In this document: positions 1 to 10,800 of the stretch, in pieces | Position numbering within the stretch: the stretch's first letter is position 1 | Layout: each line of letters begins with the position of its first letter | NCBI GenBank assembly: GCA_025617745.1 | Contig: CM046854.1 | Coordinates: 59,740,721 to 59,804,720 of the forward strand | DNA length: 64,000 nucleotides | From: Heliocidaris erythrogramma | Lineage: Eukaryota > Echinodermata > Echinoidea > Camarodonta > Echinometridae | Direction of reading: 5' to 3' | The notes under the pieces: model-generated | Told to the model about the DNA's origin: nothing | Seen by the model: only the letters and a program-made list of their open reading frames with translations | Database searches by the model: none | Position numbers and translations under genes: made by a program

Positions 1-360
1 GCAATTCATAATTCTGTCAACCCATCTTCAGATCTTGTCAAAGATTCATAATAATTTGCATTAAAACTTGTTCGATTTACTGTTTAAAAGTAACCTCCTG
101 TCCACATACACGACGTGTGGGTAAACTGAGAGTGATGCAGAGTCAGAGAGCGGGCCCTGGCTGAGGCCCTGCACCACTTAATCATTATTAATGTATACAT
201 GTATTGTAGATAAGCTTGTAAGTTGTGCTCCATGGCTGAATAGGCTTCAATAGGTTTTGTGTGTATGGACTATGGTATTTAATCGCGGGGATTGGTCCAG
301 TTTAGATTCTAGAATCTAGACAGAAAATCTAGACAGAAAATCTGTCTGTGTGGAGGAGTT

Positions 361-1278
361 TTATAACATTTTTGTAACTTTTGAGGCTCTCCTTCGAGAC
401 AGGGATTCCACAAAGTCTGAGCGGAGCATACATGTATCCCTGAACAAAATAGACTGATAATGATATTTCGTTCTAAGAAGACCATTCATTATATGAGACT
501 GAGAGGAAAAATAATTATTCAAAATTTCACTTTCAACTCCGAAACCCAAATTTGTAGCATAGATCATAGTAAGAGTTGAAGAGTCCATGAACGGACTTGT
601 AGCTTTGAAACTTTAAGTTTACTGTTGTAGTTCTAGAACTACAAGTGAGCTCGTAGTTAACGCTGAAATCATCATCATAGTTTTGGATCATGTGAATGGA
701 ATAAACTAAGTTTCGCAATCTTGTGGTTAACGGTGACCTCGCTCTTCTTACAGTTAAACTTCCGCGTCATACCCTTCCTGCGAATTATGAACACAGGATC
801 TGTATGAGTACTGTAGACACAATCGGTAGTATCTACTTCGATGATCGCTCGGCTTGTAGTTTCAGCACGTAATGTAGTTTCGGGCTTGTGTGAACCCTTG
901 TTGCGGTTAGTGAGTCGTGTTTTCGTTAACTTAAAGTTAGCAAGCAAAAACAGCCTGAAAATTTCACTTGATCAAGATGATAAAGATCTTATTGAAGAAT
1001 CTGGCATGAAATCAGATATCATCCTAAAATGTACAAGGAAGTACTTTCTCAAAACTTTTCCTAGATTTTATTAGTGTTTTCACCTCTTTAAGTTAGAGGT
1101 CGCGACCGCCTCCGAAAGTGACCCAGCCCCAACATAGTGATGGTTCCAGGAGTTCACTAACCCATAGAAATATCTTCTTAAAATTGACACATTCATCAAT
1201 CATCGTCATGACATCCTTATCTGGTACAGGACGAAGTTGATAAGGAGGAGAAATATGTACCTGTACAATGTTAATCAT
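361..1278 (-). pseudogene. broken open-frame block, unrecognised
   Basis: Several minus-strand frames stay open in succession here: about 1278-1093, 947-675, 718-533 and 588-361. The frame changes between them, as expected for a decayed gene or for exons of an unrecognised one. The first holds a possible exon (about 1259-1168) flanked by TTGTACAG and GTTAGT. The second has a basic, cysteine-containing stretch (RRKGMTRKFNCKKSEVTV). I recognise no family. Base composition is less AT-rich than the following 2 kb. It could be a retroelement remnant, part of a gene lying to the left, or chance. Confidence 0.2.
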
Positions 1279-1299
1279 GTTCTGTGTTAGGTGAAGAAT

Positions 1300-3362
1300 T
1301 ATGAAATTTGTATGCCTTCTTTGAAATTAGAGAAATACGTACATGTACAATGCACTCACACAAAGCGAGGTTTTTGTAGTCTATAACCTCGCATTCATAA
1401 AATATTAAATATTATATCATGTAAATATTACCCTTGTATGTAGTTGATGCTTCCATGAGTGTACATCAAATGGGACTGTTTATTGATATTATATGTAATC
1501 CTAAATTACTGTTAACCCATAGCAGTTCAGATTTTTCTTAAGGTCAAAATTAATCAGTTTTCCTTCCTCAAATTGGCAACAATTATTATTTTCCACTTCT
1601 ACATAGTTTGAAAAAATAAAAATATTTATTATATGAACCAGTGTGAATGAAAATTCCAAAATTTAACAGAAAAATTGCCAATTTGTCCACAAAAATAATG
1701 ATTATATTTTACATCGTGTTGCCAATTTAGAGACTTACATGTAAATTATTAGTTACAATTAATTCACTCTTATACGTAAACGGCACAACATGCTGCATTG
1801 GAAATAGACTCAAAATTTTCTGTGATTTTGTCATGTTTCTGCTCATGAAGTGTAATTCCTAACCCTCCTGATCAAAATATAATGCAAAAACGTTTACTAT
1901 TAAATGGATACACTGTACTAGTGAAACACCTGTTTATGATTATGATTTCACACCCTAGTCTCTAAAGTATGTTTTATTTGGAGGGAGGTTTGATCTGAAT
2001 TTTTTTTTGAAATCAGTGATTTTACTGAATAAATGTCTTTATATTTTCTTTTTACAAATGCATGTAGGCAATTAAATGGAGAACTTCTATGTTTAGAAGC
2101 ATGTCATATCTATTCTTAAATTTATGAGCTGCAGAATTGAACGTCTAGATGTATGTACGTGTATTTTAGAGAGGGCAATTTGTAGAGCGAGAGAAAGGAA
2201 ATTTTAATAACTAACCCAAAGATTTAAACAAAGACAAAAAATGTCCTCCGAGGTGAAGCTTCAGATCAATGTTGTAACAATCTCTGATTTTTCCCTTGAA
2301 AGCTCTTGACTTCCCTGGAGTTTACCCCCATGTCAACATGTGCGATAAAATATTCAAGCAAATATAACATAATGTGACCTATGACCCCAAATCACCAATT
2401 GGTATGCCAATGACATGAGCAGTAGATTTTATCAAGATCAAATCTGTTTGGTATATGTGCTCAAGGGTTAAGAGGGAGACATTAAAATATTTTTACGACT
2501 TCACAGACATTGAAATCAGGGGCAGATCTATGATTTTGTAGGAAAAACAAAAGAAAGAAAGATAGGGGTTGGTCAGAATCCTGAATAAAGAACCTCTGAG
2601 AAGCGATGTCCAACAACAGCAATGGGTATTAACGGGACATACATGTACACATTTTTGTCATGCTTACATGTAAGGTATGCATGATTAAATTTTAAAAGGA
2701 GAGCACACATTGATCATGCCTCCCCCCCCCCCCCCCCCCCCCTCCAACAGTGATTGAATGTCTGCTTTATACCAAAAGGCATACGTGTACATACATCTAG
2801 CGTAGGGCCTTGTTTATCCCCGGTCGAATGTGTTGCTCTTTAAAGTTAATTGCCACAATCTAATACATGTACTATTCAAAATCAAATGATGTAAAAATAG
2901 TCTAAATTTTGTTACTTACATCTGATAACCTATATCGAGTGGAAATTTGTAAGAAATACAAATATTACGAATGATTATCAAATTAATTATGTACATGTAT
3001 ATATGTATTGCTTGTAAGGAAATTTATGTCTACCCCTAGATTATTTTTCCCCCTTTTTTCCCTTTCCATATATGGCTACATGCACTTATACTGTGTGCAT
3101 ACACAGGTTGTACTATCAGGCAATTATAAATAGGAGCACAGCTCTCCGGTGGTGGGAACACTAATTGTTTGAAGCACTTCTTGTGCTACAGTAATGTATG
3201 CATCCATCCAGCCATGTAGTAGGAAAATGAATCATCGGGCACTGTAGGTGTTACTACCTCGTAGGGAAATGGTGGTTATTGAGTTTAGCCCTGACAAAAA
3301 ACAAAAACAGGAACTCCAAAGTCGTCTTGGAGACTCCAGACTAGTTTGCAGGCACAAACCCT
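1300..3362. other. AT-rich upstream DNA, no gene seen
   Basis: No convincing coding exon or RNA gene is visible. The DNA is AT-rich with scattered ACATGTA words and one long poly-C run. A 5' non-coding exon of the IkB-zeta-like gene could lie here, but I cannot place it from sequence alone. Confidence 0.5.
2722..2742. repeat. poly-C homopolymer tract
   Basis: About 20 consecutive C bases, one of many long G/C homopolymers in the window. Confidence 0.9.
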
Positions 3363-3500
3363 GGGGAGCGTTTCATCAAGCGTTTTGTCGGTGATTTTTA
3401 CCAACAAATTTGCTCTCAGCCAATCAGATGCAAGGATTTCAGCAGCTTATAACAGTTGTCGGTGAAAATCACTGACAAAATGCTTGATGAAATGCTCCCC
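3363..3500. repeat. 138-bp palindromic MITE, family A copy 1
   Basis: Near-perfect inverted ends: GGGGAGCGTTTCATCAAGCG on the left, matched on the right by CGCTTGATGAAACGCTCCCC-type sequence with minor changes. The asymmetric core contains CAGCCAATCAGATGCAAG. Three more copies of exactly the same length lie at 9241, 11923 and 63307, two of them in the opposite orientation. This is a short non-autonomous inverted-repeat element with no coding capacity. Confidence 0.8.
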
Positions 3501-4565
3501 TGGTCAGTCGTAAAAGAGAGTCTGCGCTGTAAGACTACAATAGGCCATGTACACTATAGCTGCTCCAGTAGGTAGCTGGATTATATTAGGTTCCGCCCAA
3601 GACACAATGATTTTTATGATAAAGTGTCAAATTAGGGTCTGTGCTTGCAGACTAACTCCAGAATGCCCAGTTTCCCTCTTTCGGATCCGATGTTTGAGGG
3701 GTGTAATTCCCCACAACCTGAGAATTTAATTGTTTGGAAGCAATGCACTTTACTATGTCATGTATGTATCCTTTATAGCAGGTTATTAACTTGTGATCAT
3801 AAGAATTTAGACATGGCATGGCATTTGGAAGGGTTTAGGGAAAAAACAAACTTCCTGAACCTTCTGTCAGAAATCTGACCTACATGTACATGTACAATGT
3901 ATTTTATATGATGTCACTTTCATGCAAAGAAATTAAATAAAACAATGTGACATGAAATTATAGATTTGGGATTTTAAAGTTGCAGATTACTTCTCATTAT
4001 TCATGAGCACTGCCAATCACTTTTAACTTGACCCAAATTAAAGTGTACCTGTATGATCATTGACAGCTTTAATTGCTTCAAATGTATCAAAAATGTTCCA
4101 ATCATTTAGATTGGGAATATCCCAAATTTTATACAAACCGATTTTTCCAGAACTTTGGCATACATCTTATGACATGTTTCACCCCATGAAATGATTCTCA
4201 GCCTTCAGTGATATTTAGGGCTTTCCCCATCCTCAGCCCCAGATTATTCAGACAATACATGCAGTGAAAAGGCTTCATTACGGGACTCTACGGGAGGTGA
4301 AAGAGCTTGGTCTATTGGTACTATTTTCCCTTTACCTGCTTGTTTGTTTTCCATGGTTGAGTAGCAAAGACTAAACGGTGGAGTGCATTTCCCCTCTTCT
4401 TTCCTTCCTTCCTTCCAATCAGCTGTACTCATTGTTTTGTGGTTATTGATTACTCAAGCTCTTCCTCTCTTACATGTAGTTCCCCTTTTACTGTCCATGA
4501 ATTGTTGTATAAAAATCATGAATCTGACTTGATCAGGGAGTCACACATTGCTGTACAGGTATTTG

Positions 4566-4934
4566 TTGTATGGTCGGGGGTCCTAAAGCTACGCACCATA
4601 CAAATCACATGCACGCGCAATGCAACGCGTTCAAATCAGGCTAAAACACACACGCGATACACACAGTCAATTTCAATATCAATTTGCATTCATTTATTGC
4701 ATGTGCGTAGCTTTAGGACCCCTTCATTTTTAAGAACAAAATTTGACATCAGCATTGATATCGACCTGAAAACGTGCATTATTGACATTCACCCATCGTA
4801 AAGTTTCTCCACAAATCAACTTTAGAATATCCAGAATCAGGATATGGAATGAAATTGGTGAAAAGCCAGTGATTTCTGTGACCTTTTAGCTGCTGAAAAC
4901 AAAGTGCGTAGCTTTAGGTCCCCCCATCATACAA
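4566..4934. repeat. MITE with TTGTATG...CTAAAGCTACGCA inverted ends
   Basis: The left end reads TTGTATGGT, then GGGGGTCCTAAAGCTACGCA. The right end is its inverse (TGCGTAGCTTTAGG, then CCCCATCATACAA). A third, internal copy of the inverted end sits at 4702-4722. CpG-rich words (ACGCGCAATGCAACGCG) lie just inside. A structurally similar element is at 55560-56040. Confidence 0.65.
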
Positions 4935-5343
4935 TGACTTGTATTTAAAAGTTTTTTGGAGGGATTGTCCTCTGCTAGCTTGCATTTGCATGTATTTTTC
5001 TATCACATGTACAGTACATGTACACGTACATAATATTGATTATTTAGGTAATGTAGATTTTGTTGATTAGCCCTCAAAAACTTTTTGTCAGATTTCTTCC
5101 ATTTTTTTTTGTCATTGATAAATAGCAAGATACTGGCAATACTAAGACATTGTGAAGATTTCACCTCCTAAATTTTAATACTAAACAAATGAGGGCAAAA
5201 AATAAACAAAGTCCCACCAACGGCAGCATGTGCTACATGTATGTACACACACACACACGTGTTACCAATGAGTCGCTACGCACGGTGACATGTATGCTGT
5301 GTCTATGCGAAGCCCCAAGATTGCAGTCAGGGTAGAAAGCAGC

Positions 5344-5545
5344 AGGATTGATTCAGATTCTTATCATGGTGATTCCAAAACCATATACATGTAGCATACA
5401 CCAATTCCTATGTGCTACTGTATAACCAATCTTTCCCAATTGCTTTGAGACAGTTTCTTTCACAAAATTTATATCTCGTGACCAGAACTCAACTTGATCT
5501 TCCGCACTACATGTACCTGTAAGGGTTGCTATTAGATACATGTAA
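5344..5545 (+). repeat. MITE family B, right-hand fragment
   Basis: This matches the right half of the roughly 370-bp inverted-repeat element seen complete at 36451 and 56182. The shared words are CATACACCAATTC and CAATTGCTTTGAGACAG, followed by an end in CCAGAACTCAACTTGATCTT. The left half is missing. Confidence 0.65.
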
Positions 5546-5842
5546 GCCTACCAGTAAGTTACTAGTAATCAACCCATAAACATTCATTACCTGTATCAAA
5601 CACCTCGTGAAAACGATGAAGTTATCACACACAGATCTATGGAAACAGAAAGCAAAGACAAATACTGGTACACTAAACTGTCACAGTGTTGTTTTTCTTT
5701 GTTTGGTTTTTTGGTTTTTTGGGGGGGTTGGTTTTTTTTTATTGTTGGTATGTTTTGTGATTTAGTGAATGAATTGATGCATGCCCTAGACCTTGTTGCC
5801 AGGGTTATAGGCAGGGGCGTTTTTAGCGCCAGGGTCCCGTTT

Positions 5843-5985
5843 CATAAAACTTGTTATCAGTAACAACTGCCACATTTCTATGACAAATTTGCTCTCTGCC
5901 AATCCGATGCAAGGAATTCAGTACCTTATACAATGTAGTTATTGCAACTTGTTTAATATTGAAAACAAGTTTTAAGAAACAGGCC
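5843..5985. repeat. MITE distantly related to family A
   Basis: It begins TTTCATAAAACTTGTTATCA and ends with an imperfect inverse (AACAAGTTTTAAGAAA). The core GACAAATTTGCTCTCTGCCA is shared with the 138-bp family A elements and with a relative at 50157-50290. Confidence 0.5.
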
Positions 5986-6190
5986 CAGTTGGCATTTGAT
6001 GCTTTCTGTTATACACTTTCAATTTTGGGATGAATTTTACATTAAAAGGTGTGAATTTGGACTCTTGAGTGGTGGGATCTACCGTAGTGCAAAAATTGCT
6101 GGTTAATGGTGGGCTCTGCCACCCATTGTAACTAACTCTGCCTGTAGCCTATCATTATCTCTTTTATTTTGTTCTTTTATATCTGTCCAG

Positions 6191-7895
6191 ATAAACCAAT
6201 CAGAACTGAAGCTCCGATCATGGCACCAAACAAAAACGGCGAGGTGGACAACGAGTGCAAGACCTCGACCCAAGCTATGTCAAGACCTGCTTCCAAAGAG
6301 ATCCAGCCAGATAAAAAGCCAGGTGATCCCCCAGCTGTGACCGAGAATGGAGCAGAGAGAAAAGGGCAAGACTGTTGTCATGGCAATGATGTGAAGTCAG
6401 AGGAGCAGGTCGACAGGAATGGGAGAGTTCAAGAGGAGAGCCATGATGCTGTCGAGATTGTTCAGGGTGAACAGATGGAAAAGACAGCAGACGTGAAGAG
6501 GAAGGAATACAAGGAGAAGCCTAGAGCAAGCTCTGTAGAGCTCCTGGGGCTGAAGAAGAAGTTGGCCAAAATTCCAAATCAGGGACAACTGAACCAAAAG
6601 GTGAAAGAGAGTGCCGAGAGTGAGCTAAAACGAAGGAAGAGCTCACCAGCAACTTATCACTATACTGTTAGGAACCAGAGAATTCCTGAAGAGCAATCGA
6701 GAGAGGATGCATGTGTTCACAGCCTGGGCACAAAGATGACACAAATGGACTTGAGTGATCAGAAGAAGGATGGTTTCGGGAAAAGGATGGAGGAAGAGAA
6801 AGAGAGGAGCAATCTGATCGCCAAAGGTCCAACTCGGCATGCTCCACCCCAAACTTTGAGAACCCAACCATACACACTTACTCAAACTGGTATGACTTAT
6901 GCAAAGCCGTGCCAACCCCCGCAGCAGGTGTACGGCTCTGTGCCCCGTCCTGTTTACCAATTTCCAACAAATCAGACATACATCAGTCCTCCCGGCAAGA
7001 AAGTGATGGTTCCTGGCATGTTGCCTGAGCAGCCGATGCAGAGCCAGTCCAGAACCCAAACCAGAACCCAAACCGTTGTCTCAAGGAAAGACCCAGTGGA
7101 ATCCTGCTGGCCTCCATCCCCAACAGACAGCTCCTACCCCAACTCCCCAGGGAGTGCCTCTTCTCTGAGTCCGGCCCATATCATGCAGCAGACACCATCA
7201 CCGGCCTACTCACAAGCATACTCACCTGCTCAGCCTCAGCTATCCCCACAATCCATGATGTCACCAGAAGGGAGCTACCATGAAATGTCCACTTCGCCAA
7301 ACTCCCCCCACTCTCCGGAGATGATGGGCATGATCAACTCCCCTCCCAGCGTCCAGAGCGAGGACTCTGGAATCTCCTCACCTCCTCACAATGTCTACAA
7401 CTACACATCCCTTTCTGGAACCAACAGCGGTATGGTCATTGACAATAGCAAGCATTGCTATCCTGAGAGTAATCAGATTCCTGTGGACAACGTGCAGTAC
7501 CTCATCCAGAAGAGACAACACCAACAACCACAGCAACAACCACAGCAACAACATCAGCAACAACAGCAACGGCCAACCTCTCAGGATGAAGTGGATCAAC
7601 GGAGAATCAAAGAAATCCAAGCCCAACTCATGGCCAGTGAGTATGAGCGAAACAACTCCAGCTACATGCAGCTGGACAATCCTGCTTACATAGGGCCGCA
7701 GCAGGTGAATTACAACCAAGGGTACATGAGGCAGCCGCCTGTTTATCGAGAGCAGCAGATGAGCCCTGTTCAAACAGTTCCAATTCCGATGATTACCCCA
7801 CAACCAACTCCTCAGGACCAGGTCCGCAACCTTGAGAATCTGGTCAACAATATGCCTCTGGATGTCTTGTGCTCTTTAGATGAAGATGGTGACAC
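6191..7895 (+). other. NFKBIZ-like: large first coding exon: disordered N-terminal region
   Basis: Acceptor CTGTCCAG ends at 6190 and donor GTAAGT starts at 7896. The exon encodes residues 1-558 and two bases of the next codon. Residues 1-110 are charged. Residues about 127-142 (KVKESAESELKRRKSS) resemble the OCA motif of POU2AF1 and IkB-zeta. Residues about 300-390 are S/P-rich with many SP pairs. Residues 382-387 read DSGISS, the DSGxxS form of a beta-TrCP phosphodegron. A glutamine-rich stretch lies near 7519-7580. The exon ends in LENLVNNMPLDVLCSLDED, leading into ankyrin repeat 1. The OCA and degron readings are inference from motif form. Confidence 0.85.
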
Positions 7896-10800
7896 GTAAG
7901 TAATATCCCTACCATTGCAGTCTGGAAGGCTGAATGTCAACTGGACTAAAGCTTTGTTAGATCACCAACATTTTTAACCTTTACTTCTTGTGAACCATCA
8001 GACTTGTGGCAGTTCAGTAGTTCAAAGGTCCACTGGACAAAACATTTCTTTTGATTATGTGGTATTTTGAAGCATCAGATTTGTGGCAGTCCAGTAGACC
8101 AAAGATCCACAAGACCACTAAAACCAGTCAAGTTTTTTTTTAACCGTGGCTTGTAATGCAGTTACATGTAACTTGGAATAAACTTTTATGTGCACCAAAT
8201 TTTATGAAATGCATGTTAGTGCACCGACTAGTCTACTCCCAAATCCCTATTACCTTTATTCAAAATGCAATTTTGGTAAAGTTATTGATAAAAGCTCTTT
8301 ACAGAAGCAATATTTAAAGCTAATACATGAACTTTGAATGTGGGCTACCAGTATAGAACCCTACATGTATTAAAAATATACATTTAAATATTAAAGCTAC
8401 GTATTTGTTAGTAAACGAAGAAGCATTTTACTCCCAGTGTCAAAGATCGCATGCTCGATCTGTAATGAAAAACACAAGTCAGAAAAAATTGGAACCAGCG
8501 GGATTCGAACCTGTCATCTACTGCTTGCCAGGCAGCGACTTGACCGTATTTGTTCTTTAAACCTTTTCCTAGATGGAAAACATTTGGTCCCTGTAATAAG
8601 CCTATTGGAAGGAGATAATTCAGTTGGCAGTAGGTTAAAGATGAAGTTGAATTCTGGTCATGAGATTGAACTGTGAAAGAAACTGTCTCAAAGCAATTGG
8701 GAAAAGTTGATTATATAGCACATAAGAATTGGTGTACATGTATGATGTAAGGTAGTGAGAAATTGACCCCATCCTGCTGAGAGTCACACAGAAATGGGTA
8801 TATGGGACTACACACAAATGTTTGGCCCGAACACTTCAGTTGTTTCTTGTCATATTTTGAATGTGAGAGCATTTGAAGAGCAATCCTTTTCAGGGGACAT
8901 ACATGTACATGTATGTAATGATAATCTTCCAAAGTAACATAAAAAGAATGAGAAAGCTCACAAATTAGTTTTTACTTTTCCCAGAGCTTAAGCTTCCCTT
9001 TAATGAAGATGACCATTCAAGTTAGGAGAATAATGCAGTGATATTTATCTTCCCTCATTTTTCTTTCACTCTTTGTACAGTGCCCTCCACATCGCGATTA
9101 GCCAAGGGAATATTCAGCTTGTTCACGCCATTGTAAATCGTCTGTTGAAGAGCGGGAGGAAGGACGCCCTCAACCTCCGCGACAACTTGGGACAGGTAAA
9201 TGAAGAAAATATTCTCTGAAGCCCTTTCCAGACCTGACGTGGCGAGCGATTCATCAAGCGTTTTGTCAGCGATTTTTACCGACAACTGTTATAAGCTACT
9301 GAAATCCTTGCATCTGATTGGCTGAAAGCAAATTTGTCGGTAAAAATCACTGACAAAACGCTTGATGAAACGCTCCCCACGTGGTGAACCACCTCAAAGA
9401 ACAATCTGGCCCCTTCCTGTGTTAATGAATGGCAAAAGGCAGTATTTTATAGGATAAAAATATGGGGGGTACTCGTTTTTCCAAAGGTTCGTAATATTCT
9501 GAAACAAATTTCCCAAAGCAGGGGGTTCGTAATTCCTAAAATAGAATAGGGTTCATCATTCCGAAAATTTGATGTATTACTGCGAAGGTTCATATTTCCA
9601 AAAATGGAAAAGGGTTCATAATTTTGACGGTTCGTAATACCGAAAATGCAATAAAGTCCCCCATAACTTTTTGGAGTAGTGAACCTTCGGAGGTACAAAT
9701 CTTCGGAAAAACATGGCATGCAATAACTCACTGGTCTGTGTGTTGTAAGATACGGAACTGTGAACCACACTACTTAAATCTCACTTATTTTCGCCATGGC
9801 TGGGTTTCTTTTAGGGGTTCAATGTCTCTTAACTGAATTGGCCTTTGGTCATTTATCTAGTGAAACTGTTCTTAGGCACTTGAGTTTTATCACCGCAGCT
9901 TTGCAGAAGCTGCCATGGTACTGCTCAAGCATTCAAAGGATTTTTTTTAAAGCCTTGTTAACGATCTTTCCACTATTTCTTTTTGTCTTTTTTGCAGACA
10001 CCACTTCACATCTGCATGGTAACTAACCAGCCCGACCTGATCGTCTGCCTCCTGCAAGCCGGAGCAGACCTCATGATTGCAAATAAGGAACAGGTGACAG
10101 TGCTCCACTACGCAGCGACCAAGGGATACTCCCATGCCTTGCTAGCCATTGGACACTGCTACTTGCAGAACATGATCTCCCGCATGGATGTCGATTTAGA
10201 AGATAAGAATGGTAAGTGCATTTTGCCATATTTTCTGTTGAATAGTCTTCTTTTTGGGGGTGTTATTACAGCAAAATTTGCTTTAGCTGCCATCTCTCTG
10301 TGTCTTAGGTCCCTTGAATTTGTTTCCATGGAGACATGGATTTAAAACCTGTATACTATGACCACCTGCATTATTGTCTCCCTTGAGACATCTTCACATT
10401 CACAATGCCACTTTTGTTCGGTTGATGGATAGTTCACCTATTTACTCATTCAGTGATGAGGAGTGTACTGAGGTCAAAGGTTACCGATGTCAATTTGTAT
10501 GAAAATTATCTAGGTTTTCCCCTTGTTGTTACATTTATCTTGTGTGGCATTTGAAGCAAAGATTTTCAAATGTGAATGCTTCACCACATGCAATGTGATG
10601 TTAGTTGCATTAGTTAGCCAGGATCTCTAGAACGCCTTTATTATCCTGATTCATTCTTAATTTATGCAAGTTGTGTCACATTGAGCCATGTTTTATAGAA
10701 CTTATTCCAAGTAATAACTGCCACATACTTGCATTAACCACTTACAAAAGTTGATGTACATGAATTATCATGACTTTTTATTGATGACAGTATGACTAAT

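Noticed and set aside
841..1074. 77-codon + strand frame near the left edge
   Set aside because: No recognisable family or splice context, and it overlaps the opposite-strand block that looks slightly more coding-like.
6397..7803. Several minus-strand frames of 66-142 codons
   Set aside because: They are shadows of the large coding exon of the IkB-zeta-like gene.
8491..8545. Functional tRNA gene
   Set aside because: Only the T-arm and anticodon arm are recognisable, the T-stem has mismatches, and no D-arm or paired acceptor stem is present.
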